From CAXGUU01 sp964012875 (GTDB lineage Bacteria > Pseudomonadota > Gammaproteobacteria > Ga0077536), in contig CAXGUU010000075.1 of assembly GCA_964012875.1 (NCBI GenBank), positions 1 through 11,919 on the forward strand: a stretch of 11,919 bases of DNA. The letters run 5' to 3'. The translations under genes were made by a program, and so were the position numbers. Of the stretch, positions 1 to 6,210 are shown one piece after another. Each line of letters begins with the position of its first letter. Positions within the stretch are counted from its first letter, which is position 1. Under the pieces are notes generated by a model. That model saw nothing but the letters and a program-made list of their open reading frames with translations. It was not told the origin of the DNA and searched no databases.

Positions 1-463
1 CAATCTCGGCGTAACTCACGGGCTGGATGCGTGAGACTGCAGCAACCATTGGAATGGTCGCCTGTCCGCCGCAGGTCACCATGTTGACATTCATTTCCTG
101 TTTGCCGACGTGCTCGGCCAGGTTCACCGGCGGCACGCAGTAGGGTCCAATCGCAGCGGGCGTCAGGTCGATCACGAACACGCCCTTTTCGGCGAGCTTG
201 GCTGCGTTCTCTGCGTGCACGTAGGCTGAAGTCGCATCGAAGGCCATTTGCAGATTATCCGCCTCTATGTACGGCAGCAGACCGTCAATACCTTCATGCG
301 TGGTTTTCAAACCAGCGTCGCGTGCCCGTTTCAACCCGTCCGAATCAGCATCGATGCCCACCATCCACACGGGGTTGATATGTTCGCTGCGAAGCGCTTT
401 GACCAGAAGATCGGTACCGATGTTGCCGGAACCGATCAGAGCCGCGTTAACTGCCACCTTCAC
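1..463 (-). CDS. dmpF: acetaldehyde dehydrogenase (acylating), N-terminal half, cut by window edge
   Basis: Converts acetaldehyde, released by the 4-hydroxy-2-oxovalerate aldolase, to acetyl-CoA with NAD+ and CoA; in the family it works in a channelling complex with that aldolase (DmpG). I translated 154 residues; the reading frame is open to the left edge, so about half of the usual ~312 residues is present. Visible are the dinucleotide-binding motif GSGNIG (residues 11-16), the segment VIDLTPAAIGPY (97-108), and MVTCGGQATIP with the catalytic cysteine at residue 131, next to the position of Cys132 in DmpF. The start is a GTG, either 463 or in-frame 457: GGAG lies 3 bases before the first and 9 before the second, so 457 has the better spacing. 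It follows dmpE by 13 (or 19) bases and is surely in the same operon. The identity as DmpF/MhpF family is secure; dmpG is expected next, outside the window. Confidence 0.95.
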   Translation of the reverse strand, partial: MKVAVNAALIGSGNIGTDLLVKALRSEHINPVWMVGIDADSDGLKRARDAGLKTTHEGIDGLLPYIEADNLQMAFDATSAYVHAENAAKLAEKGVFVIDLTPAAIGPYCVPPVNLAEHVGKQEMNVNMVTCGGQATIPMVAAVSRIQPVSYAEI

Positions 464-476
464 ACTCTCCCAAGTA

Positions 477-1262
477 TTAAATAAAACGGACCGAGCAGCG
501 GCCGATACCGCCAATCGAAACGCTCATGCTGTCGCCCGCCTGCACCGGCTGCAAAGGCACCAGTGAACCCGACAGGATGATTTCACCAGCTTTGAGGCCG
601 ATGCCAATCTCGCCCAAGGTATTTGCCAGCCAGGCTACGCAGTTCACCGGCGAGCCCAGGGCCGCAGCGCCAGCACCAGTCGAAATAATTTCACCGTTCA
701 GCTCCACCATCATGCCGCAGGTGGCCAAATCGACTTCGGTTGGCGAAACACCGCGGTCGCCCACCACGACCACGCCGCAGGACGCGTTATCAGCGATCGT
801 GTCCTGAATTTTGATTTCCCAGTCAGTAATCCGCGAATCGACGATCTCAAAACACGGCATGACAAATTCGGTCGCGCGAATCACGTCCGCATTACTGACA
901 CCTGGCCCCTCAAGATCTTCTTTCAGCACGAAGGCGATTTCACCCTCGGCGCGCGGCGCAATCATCTCGGTTGAAGCGGCGACGTCGGCGCCGGTCGCGT
1001 ACATCATACGATCTGTCAGGTAACCAAAATCCGGTTGATGGACATCGAGCATGTCCATCACCGCTTTACTGGTGACACCGATCTTTTTGCCGACCACCTG
1101 TTCGCCGGCGGCCGTACGCCGCTCGAGCATTCTGAGTGAAATCTTATAGGCGTCCTCAATGCTGATGTCAGGCGCCTGTTCCGTCAGCGGCGCGATGGTC
1201 TGCCGGCTGACCATCGCGTCATAGAGTGCATCACCAAATTGTTCGATCTGAGTTTTATCCAT
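477..1262 (-). CDS. dmpE: 2-hydroxypenta-2,4-dienoate hydratase (2-oxopent-4-enoate hydratase)
   Basis: Adds water to 2-hydroxypenta-2,4-dienoate to give 4-hydroxy-2-oxovalerate, a cytosolic metal-dependent step of the lower meta pathway. The protein is 261 residues, the length I recall for DmpE, and resembles it along its whole length (for example VGKKIGVTSKAV at 57-68, HQPDFGYLTD at 75-84, and NASCG near 159-163). Likely metal ligands of the MhpD/hydratase fold are present: E106 and E108 in PRAEGEIAF and E139 in CFEIVDSR. The open frame extends 77 codons further upstream, but that part lies inside dmpC; the ATG at 1262 is chosen because it matches the family N-terminus (MDKT...), has a GGAA ribosome site, and falls 16 bases after the dmpC stop. 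The related decarboxylase DmpH has the same fold and similar length, but DmpE-type sequence and position just before dmpF favour the hydratase. Confidence 0.95.
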   Translation of the reverse strand: MDKTQIEQFGDALYDAMVSRQTIAPLTEQAPDISIEDAYKISLRMLERRTAAGEQVVGKKIGVTSKAVMDMLDVHQPDFGYLTDRMMYATGADVAASTEMIAPRAEGEIAFVLKEDLEGPGVSNADVIRATEFVMPCFEIVDSRITDWEIKIQDTIADNASCGVVVVGDRGVSPTEVDLATCGMMVELNGEIISTGAGAAALGSPVNCVAWLANTLGEIGIGLKAGEIILSGSLVPLQPVQAGDSMSVSIGGIGRCSVRFI

Positions 1263-1278
1263 GACCGTTTCCAGATAC

Positions 1279-2775
1279 TTAAAGTTTGATACAGACGTTT
1301 CTGAGTTCGGTGTAGAACTCAAGCGAATGAACGCCGCCCTCGCGGCCGATGCCCGACTGCCCGGCTCCACCGAAAGACGTCCTGAGATCACGCAGGAACC
1401 AGCAGTTGACCCAGGTGATGCCGACATCAATTTTCTCGGCCACCCGATGTGCGCGCGACGCATTTTGCGTCCAGATCGTGGTACACAGTCCATAGGCGGT
1501 GTCGTTAGCGCGCGTGATCACTTCGTCTTCTGTATCGAACGGCGCGATGTGGCAACAGGGGCCGAAAATTTCTTCGGTGATAATCGGTGAATTATCGCCG
1601 AGTCCGGTCCAGATGGTGGGCTCCACCCAGTAACCGCCACTGATGGTGTCCGGCATATCAGGCGTACCGCCGCCGGTGACGACGGTGGCGCCGAGTTCCT
1701 GCGCGCGCTTGTAATAGGACAGCACCTTGTCACGCTGCTGGCTGGATACCATCGGCCCCATGCCGGTTGAATCGTCTTCGGGCACGCCAATCTTCATGCT
1801 TTCGGCGCGGACCTTCAGCGCTCCGACAAAACGTTCGAAAATCGGCCGCTCCACGTAGACACGCTCGGTGCCAAGGCAGACCTGGCCGCAGTTGGCGAAG
1901 GCCGCGCGAGCGATACCGTCCACCGCCTGATCGAAATCAGCATCGGCAAACACAACGCCGGCGTTTTTACCCCCGAGTTCGAACGAAACATCGCGAATAC
2001 CCACTGCCGCGTTTTTCATGATTGCGGTCCCGGTCACCGTTTCGCCGGTGAAGGTAATTGCATCAACGTCTGGATGCCGGGTCAGGAATTCGCCAGCCGA
2101 GTCCGGTCCGAATCCATTGACGACGTTATAAACGCCCGGCGGGATTCCGACCTCATTCATGACCTCACCCAACAGTGTCGCGGTCGCCGGGGTTTCTTCG
2201 GAGGGTTTGACCACCACTGTGTTACCGCAGGCAAGCGCCGGGCCAACCTTCCAGGTCATCAGCAGCAAGGGTAGGTTCCAGGGACAGATAACTGCGATAA
2301 CGCCTTTGGGCGTTCGCACACCATAGTTTAGTGCGCCAGCGCCGTCGGGCGTTTCCATACGAAATGTCTCCGTCGGCACGTTGCGAATGATGTCCGCAAA
2401 CACCTTGAAGTTGGCCGCGCCACGCGGGATGTCAATGTGGCTGGCCAATGAATGCGGCTTGCCGGTATCGCGACATTCGGCTGCGAGGAACTCATCGAAA
2501 CGTTCGTTGACCCGGTCAGCGACTTTGAACAGCAGTTCGCTGCGTTCGGAGATGCTCATCTTGCCCCAGGGGCCGGACATCGCGTCGCGTGCCGCCGTGA
2601 CTGCTGCGTCGACGTCTTCCTTGTTGGCCTCTGCCACGCAGGCATAGACCGTGCCGCGGACCGGATCGAAGTTGTCGAAGGTCTTACCTTCAGAGGACGG
2701 TCGAAACTCGCCGTTGATGAAATTCAGCATCTCGATCGATGCGTTTTGCCCCACTACCGAAGCTTGACTCGACAT
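1279..2775 (-). CDS. dmpC: 2-hydroxymuconic semialdehyde dehydrogenase
   Basis: NAD+-dependent oxidation of the ring-fission aldehyde 2-hydroxymuconic semialdehyde to 2-hydroxymuconate (enol form of 4-oxalocrotonate), entering the dehydrogenative branch of the meta pathway. The 498-residue protein is a complete aldehyde dehydrogenase: CPWNLPLLL with the oxyanion Asn167, VVVKPSEETP with Lys190, the Rossmann glycine stretch FTGETVTG (242-249), FELGGKN with general base Glu266, and NCGQVCLG with nucleophile Cys300. The stretch HIDIPRGAANFKVFAD (113-128) and the C-terminal IGREGGVHSLEFYTEL segment are typical of DmpC/XylG. It is about 12 residues longer than DmpC at the N-terminus; an internal Met16 could be a start but has no Shine-Dalgarno sequence, whereas the ATG at 2775 has GGAG upstream. 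It lies 30 bases after the GST stop and 16 before dmpE. No dmpD hydrolase gene lies between dmpC and dmpE. Confidence 0.96.
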   Translation of the reverse strand: MSSQASVVGQNASIEMLNFINGEFRPSSEGKTFDNFDPVRGTVYACVAEANKEDVDAAVTAARDAMSGPWGKMSISERSELLFKVADRVNERFDEFLAAECRDTGKPHSLASHIDIPRGAANFKVFADIIRNVPTETFRMETPDGAGALNYGVRTPKGVIAVICPWNLPLLLMTWKVGPALACGNTVVVKPSEETPATATLLGEVMNEVGIPPGVYNVVNGFGPDSAGEFLTRHPDVDAITFTGETVTGTAIMKNAAVGIRDVSFELGGKNAGVVFADADFDQAVDGIARAAFANCGQVCLGTERVYVERPIFERFVGALKVRAESMKIGVPEDDSTGMGPMVSSQQRDKVLSYYKRAQELGATVVTGGGTPDMPDTISGGYWVEPTIWTGLGDNSPIITEEIFGPCCHIAPFDTEDEVITRANDTAYGLCTTIWTQNASRAHRVAEKIDVGITWVNCWFLRDLRTSFGGAGQSGIGREGGVHSLEFYTELRNVCIKL

Positions 2776-2805
2776 GAACCTGGTTCTCCGAACGTAAATT
2801 ACGAC

Positions 2806-3612
2806 TCAGGCGGCGACGCCCAAACCACCGAGTATGCTTTTGATCTTGTCCCAGGCCAGCTCGCCACGGCGGTCGAGGTCGGCAAGTTTTTCCGAACTGA
2901 GATCAGCTGCGACGCCACGTCGGTACGAAGGCCGCTCTGTGCACCGCCGATACCAGTCGGCAACGCGAGGCTTTAGCCTATACCACGACTGCCAGCCAAA
3001 CTGGGTGAGCGTTTGGAAGTAAGGAGCCATGGCCGCATCAGCGAGTGAAAATGAGTCACCGGCGAGCCACGACTGGTCACCAAGCGTGTCGTCCATGTCG
3101 ACGATGGTCGCCTGGTAGACGCGCACAGCATCTTCGATATCCGGGGCATCATATCCGAGTCTTAACAGTCGGCGCTGACGTTCGCGCCGCGGTTTCTCTA
3201 CCACCTTGTTGATCATCGCTTCCTGTTCATCGACCGACAATGCTTTCAACTTGTCCGCCATCACCAGCGGCCATTGCAAGGCACCACAGGAAGGATGTAC
3301 CTTGACGTCAATATGCTTCATCCAGAACCGCATGCGCGCAATCTGCCAGGCATCAGCCGGCCGAAGTGAGGGTTCGGGAAAGCGATCGTCGAGGTATTCG
3401 CAGATGATCGACGATTCAATGACCGCGCGCCCGTCCTCAACCAGAGTCGGTACCACACCGAGCGGATTAAGTTTCAGGTAGTCCGGATCGAGGTTGGCCT
3501 TGCCAGGTAAATCAACGTGCCGCGCTTGCCACTCCAGCCCTTTTTCAGCCAGCACGATGCGGACCTTTTGCGCGCACGGCGACATCGGATGTGTATACAG
3601 AATAAGCGCCAA
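2806..3612 (-). CDS. glutathione S-transferase, LigF (beta-etherase)-like
   Basis: Cytosolic glutathione transferase of 268 residues. The thioredoxin-fold half shows LILYTHPMSPCAQKVR with the probable catalytic Ser11 in SPC, the cis-proline loop VVPTL (Pro55), and the glutathione gamma-glutamyl binding pair Glu66-Ser67 in VIESSIICEYL. The helical half contains LAGDSFSLADAAMAPY (183-198), the usual N-capping/hydrophobic-staple region. Length, the LRPAD segment (83-87), and the INK...PRRERQRR region (134-148) recall LigF-type beta-etherases rather than the ~203-residue BphK GST of biphenyl operons; this is from memory. The substrate is not deducible: detoxification of reactive intermediates, reductive dehalogenation or ether cleavage are all possible. 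The start is a TTG at 3612 with a near-ideal GGGGGAG 5 bases upstream; longer in-frame starts would run through the inverted repeat and give a tail foreign to the fold. It is 30 bases upstream of dmpC and probably co-transcribed with it. Confidence 0.85.
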   Translation of the reverse strand: MALILYTHPMSPCAQKVRIVLAEKGLEWQARHVDLPGKANLDPDYLKLNPLGVVPTLVEDGRAVIESSIICEYLDDRFPEPSLRPADAWQIARMRFWMKHIDVKVHPSCGALQWPLVMADKLKALSVDEQEAMINKVVEKPRRERQRRLLRLGYDAPDIEDAVRVYQATIVDMDDTLGDQSWLAGDSFSLADAAMAPYFQTLTQFGWQSWYRLKPRVADWYRRCTERPSYRRGVAADLSSEKLADLDRRGELAWDKIKSILGGLGVAA

Positions 3613-3617
3613 AACGA

Positions 3618-3624
3618 CTCCCCC
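3618..3624 (-). promoter_or_regulatory. ribosome binding site deciding the TTG start of the GST
   Basis: Read on the minus strand, GGGGGAG lies 5 bases upstream of TTG at 3612. The codons after TTG give the N-terminus expected for a GST (ALILYTHP). No ATG or GTG with comparable support lies near. The repeat arm begins only a few bases further upstream, at 3644 to 3633. Confidence 0.7.
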
Positions 3625-3632
3625 GATTACTG

Positions 3633-3689
3633 GGGTCAGACCACCTGTTCCGTCCCTCACCGCGACCTCGGGTAAGTGTGGTCTGACCC
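3633..3689. repeat. inverted repeat with 12-bp arms, GGGTCAGACCAC
   Basis: The left arm GGGTCAGACCAC (3633-3644) and right arm GTGGTCTGACCC (3678-3689) are perfect reverse complements, separated by 33 bases; a G/T pair could extend the outer end by one. No second copy was seen elsewhere in the window. The GGGTCAGA core resembles, as I remember it, extragenic repeats found near REP-associated (Y1, IS200-like) transposases in many Pseudomonadota, but no transposase is present here. It could be a solitary mobile repeat unit, a non-coding hairpin in the leader of the GST-dmpCEF transcript, or an operator. No T-run follows either arm, so a Rho-independent terminator is unlikely. Confidence 0.6.
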
Positions 3690-3690
3690 T

Positions 3691-3921
3691 GCGATACTGG
3701 AAACTGCCGCGATTCTATACTGCACACTCAAGGAAAGTACCGACGGTCGCCTGCCGGCCGACATCATTTCGAGTGTCCTGGAACAGGATCCGGAGCGCCA
3801 GGCCGACCTGATGGCCGCTCTCCATCGTTTATGCAACCCGGCTGACTACATAGGCAGTGATAGCCCGCCCGGGAACGCGCCAACCCGGACAGGCCGGACA
3901 GAGCGTTTCCCGGCAACATAG
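3691..3921 (+). pseudogene. possible relic: C-terminal end of an aspartase/fumarase-superfamily lyase
   Basis: The plus-strand frame open from 3676 to a TAG ending at 3921 encodes a tail in which DGRLPADIISSVLEQDPE and AALHRLCNPADYIGS resemble the C-terminal helices of adenylosuccinate lyase / 3-carboxy-cis,cis-muconate cycloisomerase proteins (pattern: ...G(R)-L-ADVL--DP--...-L--L-DP--YLG). The resemblance starts right after the outer end of the inverted repeat at 3689, as if the rest of the gene had been lost at that point. After YIGS the frame continues with low-complexity residues unlike the family. There is no ribosome site or credible start for an independent small gene; the only start available is a GTG within the repeat. 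The identification rests on a short remembered pattern and may be chance. Confidence 0.35.
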
Positions 3922-3962
3922 GTTATGGTTCGGGTTCGCCACAGTGACGGAGCCTGCCTGCC

Positions 3963-6053
3963 ATGCCGCCAACAAAAGCCGCGCTACTAACTGCCTGTCT
4001 TTGCCTGTTCACCCTGAGCGCTACCGCGGAATTTGATCCGGCCGAACTCGACGATGAAACCAATGGCACAAACTGGTTGACCTATGGACGCACCCATAGT
4101 GAACAACGCTACTCGCCGTTAGACCAGATTAGTACCGAGACCATCGATCGCCTCGGCCTCGCGTGGTCACTTGATTTGCCCGACGCCAGACAGCTGGTTG
4201 GTACGACGCTCGCAGTTGACGGCGTGCTCTATGTCACCTCGAGCTTCAGTGTTGTCACTGCTATCGATGCTCGAACGCAGAAAGTGTTGTGGACCTACGA
4301 TCCGGAAGTGACGAAACATGCCGACAAAACATTACGCGTGCTCTGGAGCAGCAGCCGCGGTTTGGCCTACTGGAACAACAAGATTTATATCGGCGCGGGT
4401 GACGGTCGGCTGATCGCTGTCGACGCCAAGAGTGGTAAAAAAGTGTGGAGCAGCATGACCGTAGAACCGGGCAGCTTCTACTACATCACAGGCGCCCCGC
4501 GCGCCTTCAACGGCAAGGTCATCATTGGTAATGGCGGCACGGAAATGGGCCCTGCGCGCGGTTATGTCACAGCCTACGACGCTGAAACCGGCGAGCAGGC
4601 ATGGCGTTTCTATATCGTGCCGGGCAACCCCGCGGACGGCTTCGAGGATAACGCCATGAAAATGGCAGCCAAGACCTGGAACGGCGAATGGTGGAAGTAC
4701 GGCGGTGGCGGCAACGTGTGGAACGCCATCACCTTCGATCCTGACTACAATCATATCTATCTCGGTACCGGCAATGGCTCGCCATGGAACCAGAAGATTC
4801 GCTCCCCCGGCGGCGGCGACAACCTGTTCCTATGTTCCATTGTCGCGCTTGACGCGGACACCGGGCGCTATAAATGGCATTACCAGACTGTCCCTGGCGA
4901 AACCTGGGATTTCAACTCGGCCATGGACATCGTGTCGGTCGATTTCACCGTACACGATCGTGAAGTCAAGGCCCTGATGCATGCGCCAAAGAACGGTTTT
5001 TTCTACATCATCAATCGCGCCAACGGAAAACTCCTGTCGGCCAAGCCGTTCGGCAAAGTGACCTGGGCAACCGAAGTCGACATGAAGTCCGGCCGCCCGA
5101 TCGAAGTGGCCGGCGCTCGCTATGAAGATGGTGAGGAAGAGATCTGGCCGGGTCCGGTCGGTGCGCACAACTGGCAACCGATGTCGTGGAATCCGAAAAC
5201 CGGCCTCATGTACGTGCCGTACCACGACCTCCCCGGCTACTACAACGACACCAAGATTCGGCGGGCTACGTGGCGTAATCGCGGCCACCGCTTTGAAGCC
5301 GGCGTTGAGTACGGGGGTGACGATATTCCGGCCGACATTTCGACCGGCGGTTTGATGGGTTGGGATCCGCTGACTCAAACTGCCAAATGGCGCGTGCCGA
5401 TTGATGCTTATTTCAATGCTGGCACGGTAACCACGGCAGGTAACCTGGTGTTCCAGGGCCGCACGGATGGACAGTTCGTAGCTTACCGAGCCGACAACGG
5501 CGAAGTGCTATGGCAATTTGATGCCAAGGTCGGTATCACAGCACCGCCCATTACCTTTGCATTAGATGGCCGCCAGTACATCGCCCTTCCAGTCGGATTT
5601 GGGGGCGGCATTGCCATGCTAACGGGTTCGCTAGGCGCCCAGCACGGCTGGCCTTACGGCGTCCATCCCCGCCGTTTGCTCGTATTCGCCCTCGACGGCA
5701 CAGCCGAGCTGCCTGACACACCGCCACCGATGATGGTGAAGCCGATCGATTCGCCGGATTTTGAAATCGACGCGACGCTCGCTGAAGCCGGCAAAGATCT
5801 ATGGTCGAAAACCTGCTCCTGGTGTCACGGTCCGGGCGCGGTAGCCTCGGGCGGCACGCCCGACCTGCGCGCATCGCCCGTCATCATGAGCCTGGAAGCG
5901 ATGGATGCTGTCGTACGACAGGGTCAGCGACGGGCGCGCGGCATGCCCGACTATCCGGAGTTCTCCGACGACGAACTGAAATCCCTGCAGCATTTCATTC
6001 GGCAAAAAGCTCGCGACGCGCTTAAAGAAACCGAGCAATCGGCGTCGCGCTAG
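3963..6053 (+). CDS. PQQ-dependent quinohaemoprotein alcohol dehydrogenase (type II)
   Basis: Periplasmic enzyme oxidising an alcohol through PQQ-Ca2+ and passing electrons to its own C-terminal cytochrome c domain. The 696-residue protein begins with a Sec signal (hydrophobic core ALLTACLCLFTL, likely cleavage after SATA, residue 22), followed by an eight-bladed propeller with repeated W-docking motifs (for example GDGRLIAVDAKSGKKVW and RGYVTAYDAETGEQAW). Expected active-site residues are present: Ca2+ ligands Glu194 (IIGNGGTE) and Asn271 (GTGNGSPWN), Trp253, and catalytic Asp316 in PGETWDF. The cytochrome domain has CSWCH (618-622) and a probable axial Met661 (RARGMPDY). At the place where ethanol dehydrogenases of this family carry adjacent cysteines before ...NRG, this protein has Val126-Leu127. 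GGAG lies 10 bases before the ATG. It is transcribed against the dmp genes and splits the cluster. The substrate is unknown; short-chain or aromatic alcohols are possible. Accessory PQQ or cytochrome genes are not in view. Confidence 0.93.
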   Translation: MPPTKAALLTACLCLFTLSATAEFDPAELDDETNGTNWLTYGRTHSEQRYSPLDQISTETIDRLGLAWSLDLPDARQLVGTTLAVDGVLYVTSSFSVVTAIDARTQKVLWTYDPEVTKHADKTLRVLWSSSRGLAYWNNKIYIGAGDGRLIAVDAKSGKKVWSSMTVEPGSFYYITGAPRAFNGKVIIGNGGTEMGPARGYVTAYDAETGEQAWRFYIVPGNPADGFEDNAMKMAAKTWNGEWWKYGGGGNVWNAITFDPDYNHIYLGTGNGSPWNQKIRSPGGGDNLFLCSIVALDADTGRYKWHYQTVPGETWDFNSAMDIVSVDFTVHDREVKALMHAPKNGFFYIINRANGKLLSAKPFGKVTWATEVDMKSGRPIEVAGARYEDGEEEIWPGPVGAHNWQPMSWNPKTGLMYVPYHDLPGYYNDTKIRRATWRNRGHRFEAGVEYGGDDIPADISTGGLMGWDPLTQTAKWRVPIDAYFNAGTVTTAGNLVFQGRTDGQFVAYRADNGEVLWQFDAKVGITAPPITFALDGRQYIALPVGFGGGIAMLTGSLGAQHGWPYGVHPRRLLVFALDGTAELPDTPPPMMVKPIDSPDFEIDATLAEAGKDLWSKTCSWCHGPGAVASGGTPDLRASPVIMSLEAMDAVVRQGQRRARGMPDYPEFSDDELKSLQHFIRQKARDALKETEQSASR

Positions 6054-6210
6054 CCGGATTTTCAGCAAGATTTACCTGGTTGAGAAATGACGAACTCTTG
6101 CCCGCAGGTAGGCTTCAATGAAATTTTCTTACACCCGCAGCCACTGCAGTCAATGGATCTGATTCAAGAGCACCCGGGCTGAAGAATGTCAGTGGAGATT
6201 TTTTGACCGG
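6054..6210. other. convergent intergenic region, no clear terminator
   Basis: This 157-base gap lies between the converging ends of the PQQ dehydrogenase and dmpB. A weak inverted repeat, TACCTG (6073-6078) with CAGGTA (6105-6110), and a small GCAG-CCA-CTGC hairpin near 6147-6157 are visible. Neither is GC-rich and followed by a T-run in either direction, so I do not call a Rho-independent terminator. Confidence 0.4.

Larger units (their letters stand above)
3613..3962. other. 350-base divergent intergenic region between GST and PQQ dehydrogenase
   Basis: This stretch separates the minus-strand GST-dmpCEF unit from the plus-strand PQQ dehydrogenase and should hold promoters for at least one of them. 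It contains the inverted repeat (3633-3689), the possible lyase relic (3691-3921), and a short tandem CCGGACAGG/CCGGACAGA near 3893-3910. A TATACT hexamer (3716-3721, plus) looks like a -10 box but has no matching -35 element at 16-18 bases, and I found no convincing sigma-54 type GG-N10-GC promoter. No terminator was recognised. Confidence 0.5.

Noticed and set aside
1263..1493. Longer 338-residue version of the dmpE protein
   Set aside because: The added 77 residues lie entirely within the dmpC coding region and do not match the hydratase family; the ATG at 1262 gives the standard 261 residues.
2452..2976. 174-codon plus-strand open frame spanning dmpC and the end of the GST gene
   Set aside because: It lies antisense to two well-supported genes, resembles no family, and crosses their boundary; it is a shadow of GC-rich codon bias.
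3716..3721. TATACT as a -10 promoter box for the PQQ dehydrogenase
   Set aside because: No -35-like hexamer at 16-18 bases upstream, and it lies about 240 bases before the start within the possible relic, so the match could be chance.
4830..5378. 182-codon minus-strand open frame (and the 140-codon one at 4332-4754) inside the PQQ dehydrogenase
   Set aside because: Both are antisense to the clearly conserved propeller and lack recognisable domains or ribosome sites.
6054..6210. Bidirectional terminator between the convergent genes
   Set aside because: Only weak 4-6 bp stems are present and no T-run follows in either direction.
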